A program made the position numbers and the translations under genes. The notes under the pieces were generated by a model that did no database searches, was not told where the DNA came from, and worked only from the letters and a program-made list of their open reading frames with translations. Below are positions 25,401-33,513 of a stretch of 64,000 bases of DNA, piece by piece. The stretch's first letter is position 1. Each line of letters starts with the position of its first letter. The stretch is from an uncultured Roseburia sp. (GTDB lineage: Bacteria; Bacillota_A; Clostridia; Lachnospirales; Lachnospiraceae). The stretch covers positions 1 through 64,000 of the forward strand of contig CAAEAE010000065.1 of assembly GCA_900753715.1 (NCBI GenBank). The letters run 5' to 3'.

Positions 25401-25984
25401 ACTTAGGCTATATTGTAGATTTGGATTTTTATATTTTTGAACAGCTCCTGCGTGCGATGAAGCGCTGGAAGGATGCGGGAAGAGAACTGCTTGTCATTTC
25501 CACGAATTTTTCGAGAAGGCATTTTGAAAACGGCGGAACACGCTTTTTGCAGAGACTGAATGAACTGATGGAGCGTTATCAGGCAGACCCGCATTATATC
25601 GAAATTGAGGTGACAGAGAGCGTAGTTATCGAGAATCTGGACTGTATGAAGGAATGTTTAGCAGAGCTTGAGCGGCTTGGATACCGCATCGCAATCGACG
25701 ATTTTGGAACCGGCTATTCCTCCTTAAGCGTTCTGCTTGAGATTCCGGCGGATGTCATTAAGATTGATAAAAGCTTCACAGACAGAATTAATGAGGAAGA
25801 ACAGCGGCATTTTGTGTCACAGATGGGACTGTTAATCCGTTCCGCAAAGGAAGAGGTTATTTTTGAGGGAATCGAGACGGCAGAGCAGGAACAGTTTTTA
25901 AAAGACTGCGGTTTCCGGTACGGACAGGGGTATCTTTTCGACAAACCGCTTCCAATGAGCGAATTTGAACGCAAATACCGTTAA
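22442..25984 (+). CDS. PAS-PAS-PAS-GGDEF-GAF-GGDEF-EAL cyclic-di-GMP signalling protein
   Basis: This 1180-residue cytosolic protein has no membrane segment. Three PAS-like domains (about 10-125, 150-275, 280-410) lead into GGDEF domain 1 (about 415-575) with L-D-P-L-T-R-L-L-N and an intact R-I-G-G-D-E-F near residue 488. A GAF-like region (about 605-755) is followed by a second GGDEF fold (about 765-925) whose signature has decayed to M-Y-S-D-Y-F-I-V-L. The EAL domain (about 935-1178) keeps G-A-E-A-L-A-R-W, E-V-T-E-S, D-D-F-G-T-G-Y-S-S-L, K-I-D-K-S-F and G-I-E-T-A-E-Q, so it should hydrolyse c-di-GMP. It could thus make and break the messenger, with the second GGDEF acting as a sensor. GGGAGAGGCGGT precedes the ATG. 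Confidence 0.9.
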   Translation: MMAKEETEQKWTQMFGELSFGVICYRISGRGTERERRQFFYANDAFYQAIGYTREESTEQEKLLDSLCLPGEYQKLMEQVEQAISYPGKTCALVFAIRRKDGTSIHLQWKGRFRVMDEKEGYLFCSCNVVEAFLQEQFQLTDRLNAVMREKRRVDDIISAMPVGMAFVRGGREYVVESANSEFLQSAGYRAEELVQEGRPLLDYVEPEDEGILEEAMEKCRESRKPGEFELRMRTKDGGMRWQMFRCQLFHYKNAVPYYILVNWDINERKGLEEELCLIDEQYRMLEEVSDDFPLEYDVENRRFRVPQRYHMNGKVPDPDMRYLTLAETLEDICEADRERYTEWISTASVEEMAGSIDYRLNMAPAGKKKSYVWYRTTYRSILGANGGVIRIIGRSYDISADRKIQEELSREMRLDPLTRLLNKVAAEKEITEYLEENGEESHVMFLIDIDDFKNINDTFGHTVGDTVILDIAQAIKGQFRDDDIVGRIGGDEFLVLMKNAGKETAVEKAIQLGNNVKKRLIGDDAVVQVTLSIGMAVFGTDGDDYETLFSRADHAMYVTKRGGKDHFSFAGQENAAQGVDGERNAGIGEEKIPIEQARGNADKDFLNVAFSLLSHARDINGSLNVLLEQIGKRYRLERVTVLEIQNQDAQPVKTNDWEAVPEVLGELPLERIRTEISGVENGKFIGIEDGDGTVCCGCVRYELAGGRIGCMCVESRDADIMWETTVVNTFCELSRVVGVFVSLRNKLREDQNEIRQLQDRDKLTGLYNLEAFRGRVTEAMKHAKEENVYALVHVDINNFSYVNENFGQTVGDSILKEFAQTIVKGTNVLEACRMYSDYFIVLTVGKTREEVYNRVVEGNTKFEGLLRQKYPTSSMTLSTGISFLGNSNEDFESMLESANMARKRSKELRADHPVVYDPSMRSKRDDEIKIIGRFYGALQKGELEMFLQPKFLIGKDEIYGAEALARWKLPGGEILSPARFIPPLENLGYIVDLDFYIFEQLLRAMKRWKDAGRELLVISTNFSRRHFENGGTRFLQRLNELMERYQADPHYIEIEVTESVVIENLDCMKECLAELERLGYRIAIDDFGTGYSSLSVLLEIPADVIKIDKSFTDRINEEEQRHFVSQMGLLIRSAKEEVIFEGIETAEQEQFLKDCGFRYGQGYLFDKPLPMSEFERKYR

Positions 25985-26033
25985 TCTGCAATTTTTTTCA
26001 TGGATTGCACTCGTTTTCGTACAGTCGGAAATC

Positions 26034-26062
26034 TTTACAATCGACAAATAAAATGCTAAAAT
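26034..26062 (+). promoter_or_regulatory. Promoter of nifJ
   Basis: TTTACA (26034-26039), a 17-bp spacer, TAAAAT (26057-26062). Transcription would begin near 26069, about 155 bases before the nifJ start. Confidence 0.65.
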
Positions 26063-26077
26063 GTGAATTAAGTCGAC

Positions 26078-26190
26078 AGGTTACGCTTAGGGGCGGAGTG
26101 ACAGAACGAAGCATTTTGGGTTGTCAGTCCGTGAATGAATGTGTTTACATTCATTTGGCACAGGTGAATTTCCTCAACAGAGCGTAATGT
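26078..26190 (+). promoter_or_regulatory. Structured 5' leader of nifJ (candidate cis-regulatory RNA)
   Basis: The untranslated stretch between promoter and ribosome site can fold into a closed multi-branch RNA. TTACGCT (26081-26087) pairs with AGCGTAA (26181-26187) as a closing stem. Inside, TGACA (26099-26103) pairs with TGTCA (26122-26126), and AATGAATG (26134-26141) pairs with CATTCATT (26148-26155). I recognise no known riboswitch class. A 60-residue frame through the region (26005-26187) lacks a ribosome site and starts upstream of the promoter, so I do not call it a gene. Confidence 0.45.
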
Positions 26191-26223
26191 GGCAGATTAT
26201 CAATATTTTAAGGAGGAACAGAA

Positions 26224-29200
26224 ATGTCCAGAGCAAAACAGTCAATGGACGGTAATACAGCGGCAGCTCATGTAGCTTATGCGTTTACAGATGTTGCAGC
26301 TATTTACCCGATTACACCATCCAGCCCGATGGCAGACTCTGTAGATCAGTGGTCAGCAGCAGGACAGGAAAACATCTTTGGAAATCAGGTTAAAGTCGTA
26401 GAAATGGAGTCAGAAGCAGGTGCTGCAGGTGCAGTTCACGGTTCTCTTGCTGCAGGTGCGTTGACAACAACCTTTACTGCATCCCAGGGTCTTTTACTTA
26501 TGATCCCTAATATGTATAAAATTGCAGGTGAGATGCTTCCATGTGTATTTGATGTATCCGCACGTACCGTAGCAACTCAGTCTTTGAATATTTTCGGTGA
26601 TCACAGTGACGTATATGCCTGCCGTCAGACAGGTTTCGCTATGTTATGTGAGACCAACCCGCAGGAAGTTATGGACTTAAGCCCGGTTGCTCATCTTGCA
26701 ACAATCGAGGGTAAGGTTCCATTCATCAACTTCTTTGATGGATTCCGTACATCCCATGAGATTCAGAAAATCGAGAAATGGGACTATGCAGATCTGAAAG
26801 AGATGTGCAACATGGACGCTGTAGCAGCTTTCCGTGCACACGCTTTAAATCCGGAGCATCCGGCTATGCGTGGTTCTCATGAGAACGGAGATGTATTCTT
26901 CCAGCATCGTGAGGCATGTAACACTGCATACAACGAGTTACCGGCAATCGTTGAGAAGTATATGGCTAAAATCAACGAGAAACTTGGTACAAACTATGAT
27001 TTATTCAACTACTACGGAGCAGAGGATGCAGAGCGCGTTATCGTAGCTATGGGTTCCATCAACGACGTAGCAGAAGAAGTAATTGATTACTTAACCGCTA
27101 AGGGAGAGAAAGTCGGATTATTAAAGGTTCGTCTGTATCGTCCTTGGGTAGCTGAGTCCTTCCTTAAGGTTCTTCCGAAGACTGTTAAGAAGATTGCAGT
27201 TCTTGACAGAACAAAAGAGCCGGGTGCACTTGGTGATCCGTTATACTTAGACGTAGCAGCTACTCTGCGCGAGGCAGGTCTTGACTCTATCGTGCTGACA
27301 GGCGGACGTTACGGATTAGGTTCCAAGGATACACCTCCTTCAAGTGTATTCGCTGTATACAAAGAGTTAGAGAAAGATGCTCCGAAGAAGAGATTCACCA
27401 TGGGTATCGTGGATGATGTAACAGGATTAAGCTTACCGGAAGTGAAACCGGCTCCGATTACATCTGCTCCTGGTACTGTAGAGTGCAAGTTCTGGGGTCT
27501 CGGTGGAGATGGTACCGTAGGTGCTAACAAGAACTCTACCAAGATTATCGGTGACCACACTGATAAATACATCCAGGCATACTTCCAGTATGACTCCAAG
27601 AAGACCGGTGGTGTTACCATTTCCCACTTAAGATTTGGTGACAAGCCAATCAGAAGCCCATATTACATCAACCAGGCAGATTTCGTAGCTTGCCACAATC
27701 CGTCTTATGTAACAAAGGGATTCAAGATGGTTCAGGATGTAAAACCAGGCGGAGTATTCATGATTAACTGCCAGTGGTCTGACGAAGAGTTAGAGCATCA
27801 TCTGAATGCAGAAGCAAAGAAATACATTGCTGACAACAACATTCAGTTATACACCATCAACGCAATTGACAAAGCAATTGAAATTGGTATGGGTAAACGT
27901 ACCAACACAATTTTACAGTCCGCATTCTTCAAACTGGCAAACGTAATGCCAATCGAAGAGGCTGTAGACTTCATGAAACAGGCTGCTAAGAAGTCCTATG
28001 GTAAGAAGGGTGACGCTGTTGTAGAGATGAACTACAAGGCAATTGATGCCGGTGTAGACGCTGTACACAAAGTAGAAATCCCGGCTTCCTGGTCTAACCC
28101 GGTAGCAGATCCGGCTCCGGCTGAATTAACCGGACGTCCAGAGACTGTTAAGATGGTAAAAGAGTTAATGAACCCAATCTCCTTAATGGATGGTGATTCT
28201 TTACCAGTATCTGCATTCATGGGCAACCCGGATGGACAGTTCGAGCACGGTGCAGCAGCTTACGAGAAGCGTGGTACTGCTGTAACAGTTCCGACCTGGG
28301 ATGTAGCAAAATGTATTCAGTGTAACCAGTGTGCATTTGTATGTTCTCATGCAACCATCCGTCCGTTCATGCTGAGCGAGGATGAAGTGAAAGCAGCTCC
28401 AAGCCAGATTAAGCTTGCTGATACCAAGCCAAAGGCTAGCGAGTACAAATACACTATGAGCGTATCTCCGTTAGACTGTATGGGATGCGGTGAGTGTATC
28501 ACTGTCTGCCCGGTAGGCGCAATCGAGATGGTTCCGCAGGAGTCTCAGGCAGAAGAGCAGCCAGTATTCGACTACTTAGTAGCAAATGTTGGCAAGAAAC
28601 CTGGTATGCCGGCAGACAACACCGTTAAGGGATCTCAGTTCAACCAGCCATTGCTTGAGTTCTCAGGCTCTTGTGCAGGATGTGCAGAGACATCTTACGC
28701 TCGTTTAATTACACAGTTATTTGGTGAGCATATGTACATCAGCAACGCTACCGGATGTTCTTCTATCTGGGGTGGCCCGGCTGCTACATCTCCATATACT
28801 GTAAACAAAGATTCCAAGAAGGGACCGGCATGGGCTAACTCCTTATTCGAGGATAACGCACAGCATGGTCTTGGTATGGAAATTGGTCAGAAAGTTCTTC
28901 GTGAGCAGGCTATCGCAAGCGCAGCTAAATGTGCTTCCTCTGACAAAGCAAGTGCTGAGTTAAAGGCTGCATTCGCAAAATTTGATGAGACCAAGAATGA
29001 TACAAAGGCTAATACTGAGGCTTCCAAGGCTTTAGTAGCTGAGTTAGAGAAAGCTGCAGCAGCTGGATGTCCAGACGCTCAGGCAGCACTCGAGAAGAAA
29101 GATTACTTACCGAAGAAGTCCGTATGGATCTTTGGTGGTGACGGATGGGCATACGATATCGGATTCGGCGGATTAGACCATGTACTTGCTTCTGGCGAGA

Positions 29201-29769
29201 ACGTAAACGTTATGGTATTCGATACCGAGATGTACTCCAATACAGGTGGACAGGCTTCTAAGGCTTCCAACATCGGTGAGGTTTGCCAGTTCGCAGCAGC
29301 AGGTAAGGAAGTTGGCAAGAAGAGCCTTGCAGAAATCGCTATGAGCTATGGTTACGTATATGTAGCACAGATTGCTCTTGGTGCAAACATGGCTCACGCT
29401 GTTAAAGTTCTTGCTGAGGCAGAAGCTTACAACGGACCGTCTCTTATCATCGGATATGCTCCATGTGAGTTACACGGTGTAAAGGGTGGAATGAACCACT
29501 GCCAGGATGAGATGAAGAAAGCAGTAGCTGCTGGATACTGGAACCTGTTCTCATTCAATCCACAGCTCAAGGCTGAGGGCAAGAATCCGTTCACATTAAC
29601 TTCTAAAGAGGGTGACGGAAGCTATCAGGATTTCCTGAACAATGAGACACGTTACAGCCGTCTGACCAGAGCATTCCCGGATCGTGCAGAGAAACTCTTC
29701 GCTGCATCTGAGGAAGCTGCAAAGGCTCGTTTCGAGCACTTACAGAGACTGGTAGAACTGTACAAATAA
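26224..29769 (+). CDS. nifJ: Pyruvate:ferredoxin (flavodoxin) oxidoreductase
   Basis: This 1181-residue single-chain PFOR converts pyruvate and CoA to acetyl-CoA and CO2, reducing ferredoxin; it is central to clostridial fermentation and feeds hydrogenase. P-I-T-P-S-S-P-M near residue 30 is the pyruvate-binding domain. Two [4Fe-4S] motifs, C-I-Q-C-N-Q-C-A-F-V-C and C-M-G-C-G-E-C-I-T-V-C, lie near residues 697-760. The TPP domain has C-A-G-C-A-E, then G-C-S-S-I-W-G-G, then G-G-D-G-W-A-Y-D-I-G. Codon use is visibly more biased than in the neighbours, as expected of an abundant protein. AAGGAGG precedes the ATG. Confidence 0.97.
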   Translation: MSRAKQSMDGNTAAAHVAYAFTDVAAIYPITPSSPMADSVDQWSAAGQENIFGNQVKVVEMESEAGAAGAVHGSLAAGALTTTFTASQGLLLMIPNMYKIAGEMLPCVFDVSARTVATQSLNIFGDHSDVYACRQTGFAMLCETNPQEVMDLSPVAHLATIEGKVPFINFFDGFRTSHEIQKIEKWDYADLKEMCNMDAVAAFRAHALNPEHPAMRGSHENGDVFFQHREACNTAYNELPAIVEKYMAKINEKLGTNYDLFNYYGAEDAERVIVAMGSINDVAEEVIDYLTAKGEKVGLLKVRLYRPWVAESFLKVLPKTVKKIAVLDRTKEPGALGDPLYLDVAATLREAGLDSIVLTGGRYGLGSKDTPPSSVFAVYKELEKDAPKKRFTMGIVDDVTGLSLPEVKPAPITSAPGTVECKFWGLGGDGTVGANKNSTKIIGDHTDKYIQAYFQYDSKKTGGVTISHLRFGDKPIRSPYYINQADFVACHNPSYVTKGFKMVQDVKPGGVFMINCQWSDEELEHHLNAEAKKYIADNNIQLYTINAIDKAIEIGMGKRTNTILQSAFFKLANVMPIEEAVDFMKQAAKKSYGKKGDAVVEMNYKAIDAGVDAVHKVEIPASWSNPVADPAPAELTGRPETVKMVKELMNPISLMDGDSLPVSAFMGNPDGQFEHGAAAYEKRGTAVTVPTWDVAKCIQCNQCAFVCSHATIRPFMLSEDEVKAAPSQIKLADTKPKASEYKYTMSVSPLDCMGCGECITVCPVGAIEMVPQESQAEEQPVFDYLVANVGKKPGMPADNTVKGSQFNQPLLEFSGSCAGCAETSYARLITQLFGEHMYISNATGCSSIWGGPAATSPYTVNKDSKKGPAWANSLFEDNAQHGLGMEIGQKVLREQAIASAAKCASSDKASAELKAAFAKFDETKNDTKANTEASKALVAELEKAAAAGCPDAQAALEKKDYLPKKSVWIFGGDGWAYDIGFGGLDHVLASGENVNVMVFDTEMYSNTGGQASKASNIGEVCQFAAAGKEVGKKSLAEIAMSYGYVYVAQIALGANMAHAVKVLAEAEAYNGPSLIIGYAPCELHGVKGGMNHCQDEMKKAVAAGYWNLFSFNPQLKAEGKNPFTLTSKEGDGSYQDFLNNETRYSRLTRAFPDRAEKLFAASEEAAKARFEHLQRLVELYK

Positions 29770-29794
29770 GAGTAAAGTCTGTAAGACAAGATAG

Positions 29795-29833
29795 AAATCC
29801 CGGAAGTGCCATATGGCATTTCCGGGATTTTTT
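29795..29833 (+). terminator. Rho-independent terminator after nifJ
   Basis: AAATCCCGGAAGTGCC and GGCATTTCCGGGATTT form a long stem around ATAT, followed by a T-run. Confidence 0.9.
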
Positions 29834-29865
29834 GAAAAGAATTTATGAGGTTATAAGGAGAAAAC

Positions 29866-30714
29866 ATGATTTACCTGTTTACGGCACTTTATCCTGAGGC
29901 ACAGGGGCTGATTTCGCGGTATCATCTAAAAAAAGAAATTTCTTCGGGACTGCGGTTCCAGACATTTTACAATGAAAAAGAGAGCATCCGGCTTACCATT
30001 ACAGGAGCGGGTGAGATAGCGGCGGCGTGTGCTGTGAGCAGTATCTGTATAAAATATGGGGCAGGTGTGGGAGATTTTCTGGTCAATCTTGGAATCTGTG
30101 CGGCAGATGCCACGCGTGGCAGCCTCTTTTTCTGTCATAAGCTCATGGAACAGGCAACTGGGAAAACCTTTTATCCGGACATTCTCTACGCGCATGAATG
30201 TATGGAAGCAACGTTAATCACTTCATCTGTCGTGCAGAGTCAGAGAAAAATGCAGGAGAGCGCCATGCAGCAGAAAGCAGAGGATATCGTTTTATACGAT
30301 ATGGAAGCGGCAGCAGTTTATCAGGCAGGAAGTTATTTCTTTGGACCGCATCAGATGTCTTTTCTGAAAGTGGTATCGGATTTCGGAGAAGAACAACGAA
30401 TCAAAACGAATGATGTAGCTGCTATTATGGATGCGAATGCGGATAAGATAGACATATATCTTAAGATGCTAAAAAGCCTGGAGGAGACTTCGGAAAAATC
30501 AGACCCCAAGGCGGAGGAAGAGAGCCTGTATCAGGATTTGCACTGTTCTGAGACCTTGCGTGCCGACTTACGGCAGCATCTTCGCTACTGGAAACTGTCG
30601 GGAATTCATTACGAAGCAGTGTTAGAACAGATGTATGAGGACGGCAGACTGCCATGCCGGGATAAAAGAGAGGGGAAATTACGCATTGAGGAGCTTAAAC
30701 AACAATTGTTATAA
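29866..30714 (+). CDS. Nucleoside phosphorylase/nucleosidase-like protein
   Basis: This 282-residue protein has a PNP_UDP-type N-terminal domain (about 1-195). T-G-A-G-E-I-A-A-A-C-A-V-S is the phosphate/ribose-side loop, and D-M-E-A-A-A-V-Y-Q-A-G carries the ribose-binding glutamate. K-V-V-S-D-F-G supplies the catalytic aspartate of methylthioadenosine/S-adenosylhomocysteine nucleosidases. A charged helical extension (about 200-282) is not part of that fold. AAGGAG precedes the ATG. The next gene starts inside its end, so they are likely coupled. Substrate unproven; cleavage of 5'-deoxyadenosine released by the radical SAM neighbour is a reasonable guess. Confidence 0.75.
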   Translation: MIYLFTALYPEAQGLISRYHLKKEISSGLRFQTFYNEKESIRLTITGAGEIAAACAVSSICIKYGAGVGDFLVNLGICAADATRGSLFFCHKLMEQATGKTFYPDILYAHECMEATLITSSVVQSQRKMQESAMQQKAEDIVLYDMEAAAVYQAGSYFFGPHQMSFLKVVSDFGEEQRIKTNDVAAIMDANADKIDIYLKMLKSLEETSEKSDPKAEEESLYQDLHCSETLRADLRQHLRYWKLSGIHYEAVLEQMYEDGRLPCRDKREGKLRIEELKQQLL

Positions 30715-31729
30715 TCTGCCATTTTCCCATATTTATGTGGAGCGTGAGGTGTTACATCATCCGAAGACGAAGAAAATATTAGAACATTTTCCGAAAGCGA
30801 AAAGAATCATCATCGACCATTATAAGGATATTTTTTGCCGGAGCGGGCAGGATTATGAAAAACAGCATTGTGCGCAGAAGCTGATTTTAGCGGCAAAGCA
30901 CGGAGCACTTTTGTATGAGGGAGCGCCGGTGTGCCAGAGCTTTGGAAATCAGAACTTTTATTACACTTCCTGTGTCATGAATTGCGTGTATGACTGCGAA
31001 TACTGTTATCTTAAGGGAATGTATCCGTCCGGAAATCTGGTCATTTTTGTGAATCTGGAAGATATTTTTGAAGAGGTTGCGCAAAAGTTAAAGGAACATT
31101 CGATGTATGTGTGTGTCTCCTATGATGCGGATTTGCTGGCGATGGAACCGATTGCCGGATATGTGGCAGAGTGGAATACATTTGTAGAGGAACAGAACCG
31201 GATTCAACCGGGACAGCTTAAGATAGAAATGCGGACAAAATGTGCGGACAGCCGGATTTTTGAAAAAGTTGCAGCAAATTCCGGTGTTATCTGGGCGTTT
31301 ACCTTATCGCCGCAGCAAATCATTGATGACTTTGAACACCGCACTCCTTCTTTAAAACAGCGGCTTTCCTGCGCAGCGGAGGCGATGAAGAAGGGCTTTC
31401 CAGTGCGTTTGTGCTTTGACCCGATGCTTTATTGTAAGGACTGGAAGAAGCAGTATGAGGAAATGTTATATCAGGTGGCAGAAATGATGGATATGGAGCG
31501 GCTCGTGGATGTGAGTGTCGGGACATTCCGGGTTTCGCAGGAGTATCTGAAAAAGATGCGAAAAGGCGAGCCGGATTCTGCTGTGGTGCAGTTTCCGTAT
31601 CAGAATGACGGCGGGGTCTGTCATTATCCGACGGCTTTGATGGAGGAGATGGAAGGATATCTTGTGAGAATCTTAGAGAACTGGCTGCCTGCGGAACGGA
31701 TATTCCGGTGGCAGAATGAGGAGGAATGA
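30686..31729 (+). CDS. Spore photoproduct lyase-like radical SAM protein
   Basis: This protein of about 347 residues begins with F-S-H-I-Y-V-E-R-E-V-L-x-x-P-x-T-K, typical of SplB. The cluster motif is C-V-M-N-C-V-Y-D-C-E-Y-C-Y-L, with the radical SAM C-x3-C-x2-C pattern at C-V-Y-D-C-E-Y-C. SplB repairs the UV thymine dimer of spores (spore photoproduct) with 5'-deoxyadenosyl radical chemistry. No ATG fits the conserved start: I chose TTG at 30686, behind AGAGAGGGG; the frame is open from 30635. It overlaps the nucleosidase gene and is followed at once by an SDR gene. It could be a SplB paralogue with another substrate. Confidence 0.8.
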   Translation: MRSLNNNCYNLPFSHIYVEREVLHHPKTKKILEHFPKAKRIIIDHYKDIFCRSGQDYEKQHCAQKLILAAKHGALLYEGAPVCQSFGNQNFYYTSCVMNCVYDCEYCYLKGMYPSGNLVIFVNLEDIFEEVAQKLKEHSMYVCVSYDADLLAMEPIAGYVAEWNTFVEEQNRIQPGQLKIEMRTKCADSRIFEKVAANSGVIWAFTLSPQQIIDDFEHRTPSLKQRLSCAAEAMKKGFPVRLCFDPMLYCKDWKKQYEEMLYQVAEMMDMERLVDVSVGTFRVSQEYLKKMRKGEPDSAVVQFPYQNDGGVCHYPTALMEEMEGYLVRILENWLPAERIFRWQNEEE

Positions 31730-31730
31730 C

Positions 31731-32438
31731 GTGGAGACAAAGACAGCTATTTTATCGGGAGCTTCCTCCGGTATCGGAAGGGAGATAGCAAAAACACTGT
31801 GCAGACTGGGGTATGAGGTCTATGGATTTGGCAGGAATTTTTCTACTACGGAGATAAATGATAAAAATTTTCATCCTGTTGTCTGCGACCTTTTAGATAC
31901 GGCAATGCTTCTTTCCGAGCTGAAAAAAATCACGGCGCAGGGCGATGTGAAGCTTTTAATCAATAATGCGGGGGCTGCCTATTACGGGCTTCACGAGGAA
32001 TTAAATCCGGGAAAAATTGCACAGATGGTGCGCACGAATTTGGAAGTGCCAATGATTTTAACCCAGCAGCTTTTAAGAGGACTAAAGCGGCAGAAGGGAA
32101 CCATTATCAATATTTCGTCCGTGACGGCGAGCCAGGCAAATCCGCATGGCTGTGCTTACGGCGCGACGAAAGCCGGAATCTCAAGTTTTACGAAAAGTCT
32201 GTTTGAGGAAGCAAGAAAATATGGTGTCCGTGTGGCAAGTATCTGCCCGGACATGACGAAAACAGAGCTTTACCGCAACGCGGATTTTACGGTGGGAGAG
32301 GAAGTCGAAAGCTATCTTCTTCCGGAAGAAGTGGCGCAGGCGGTAGAATTTATTTTAAATCAGCGGGAAGGGCTGGTTGTGACGGAGCTGACACTTCGCC
32401 CGCAGCTTCACCGTATTCAGAAAAAGAAAGGAGTTTGA
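31731..32438 (+). CDS. Short-chain dehydrogenase/reductase
   Basis: This 235-residue classical SDR has the Rossmann motif S-G-A-S-S-G-I-G-R near residue 8, N-N-A-G-A-A near residue 85, I-N-I-S-S-V-T with the catalytic serine, and Y-G-A-T-K for the Tyr-Lys pair. The start is GTG at 31731: the bases ATGAGGAGG just upstream, which would give a longer frame from 31716, are its ribosome site. It lies 1 bp after the SPL-like gene and 2 bp before the peptidase gene. Substrate unknown. Confidence 0.88.
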   Translation: METKTAILSGASSGIGREIAKTLCRLGYEVYGFGRNFSTTEINDKNFHPVVCDLLDTAMLLSELKKITAQGDVKLLINNAGAAYYGLHEELNPGKIAQMVRTNLEVPMILTQQLLRGLKRQKGTIINISSVTASQANPHGCAYGATKAGISSFTKSLFEEARKYGVRVASICPDMTKTELYRNADFTVGEEVESYLLPEEVAQAVEFILNQREGLVVTELTLRPQLHRIQKKKGV

Positions 32439-32440
32439 AT

Positions 32441-33487
32441 ATGAATCAGGAATTTTTAAAGGAAATGATTGACTGTGTTTCTCCATCGGGGAAAGAAGAA
32501 CAGTTACAGAAATGTGTGTATCGCCATTACAAACAGGAGTTTGATGAGTTTTTGGTGGAAGACCAGGGAACCCTGACCGGCGTTTATCAGAAAGAGGCAC
32601 CGTTTAAGATTCAGCTTGCGGCGCACGCGGATGAAATCAGTCTGATTGTGACCGGACACAACGCAGATGGAGCGCTTGAGGTGGAAAAAAACGGCGGCAT
32701 CCGCCCGAAGCTTTACGTTGGAACCAAGGTGCAGATTTTAACACCGGACGGCAGACTCGTGAAGGGAATCGTGGGAACAACCGGAAGCTTGCAGGAGAAG
32801 GCGGAGGTCAAAGCGAAGGACCTTTTCGTGGATTTGGGCTGTACCTCAAAGGAAGAAGCTGAAAAGCTTGCACCGAAGGGTTCTTATATCGTGCATGATA
32901 CGGATTTGGTAGAGCTGGCAAATGACAGACTTGCCGCGCGTGCGTTTGATGACAGAATCGGTGTCTATATTATTTTTGAGGCGGCAAAGAAAGCAATTGC
33001 CATGGGAACGAAAAATGCCATTTTTGCAACGGCAACGACCGGTGAGGAGACGACTGGCCGCGGCGCATATGCAAGTGCCAGCAGACTTGCACCGGATGTC
33101 TGCGTGGCAGTGGATGTCACCTATGCAAACGATTACAAGGATGCCGGAGAAGCAGGGGACGTGGAGCTTGGAAAGGGCGGCGTCATCTGCCGTGGTTCCA
33201 TTCCAAATGCCAGATTAAATGAACTGCTCGAAGCATGTGCAAAGGAACTCAATCTTCCGGTACAGTTTGAAGTATTTGCAGGCAGAACCGGCACGGATGC
33301 CGACACGATGTTAAAGACCGGCGCAGGCGTGACACAGACGTTATTTTCCATTCCGCTTCGCTATATGCACTCTCCGGTGGAGATGTTGAGCACCAAGGAC
33401 GTGGATTCGATGATTGAAATTCTGGCACTGTTTCTGGTGAAGCTGGATGCGGCATATTCCAGAGCGCCGTATGAGCTGGAGAAATAA
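32441..33487 (+). CDS. M42 family metallopeptidase (glutamyl aminopeptidase-like)
   Basis: This 348-residue peptidase has a PDZ-like insertion and a two-metal centre. A-A-H-A-D-E-I-S supplies the first metal histidine, A-A-R-A-F-D-D-R-I-G the bridging aspartate, T-T-G-E-E-T-T-G-R-G-A the catalytic base pair of glutamates, A-V-D-V-T-Y-A-N the next metal aspartate, and M-H-S-P-V-E the last histidine. Family members are tetrahedral cytosolic aminopeptidases. AAAGGAG lies 8 bases before ATG 32441. It is the last gene of the nucleosidase-SPL-SDR-peptidase run. Confidence 0.9.
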   Translation: MNQEFLKEMIDCVSPSGKEEQLQKCVYRHYKQEFDEFLVEDQGTLTGVYQKEAPFKIQLAAHADEISLIVTGHNADGALEVEKNGGIRPKLYVGTKVQILTPDGRLVKGIVGTTGSLQEKAEVKAKDLFVDLGCTSKEEAEKLAPKGSYIVHDTDLVELANDRLAARAFDDRIGVYIIFEAAKKAIAMGTKNAIFATATTGEETTGRGAYASASRLAPDVCVAVDVTYANDYKDAGEAGDVELGKGGVICRGSIPNARLNELLEACAKELNLPVQFEVFAGRTGTDADTMLKTGAGVTQTLFSIPLRYMHSPVEMLSTKDVDSMIEILALFLVKLDAAYSRAPYELEK

Positions 33488-33513
33488 CTGGATTTGGGGA
33501 GAATGTGGTAAAT

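Noticed and set aside
26005..26187. 60-residue frame upstream of nifJ
   Set aside because: It starts before the nifJ promoter, has no ribosome site and covers the structured leader; no recognisable protein features.
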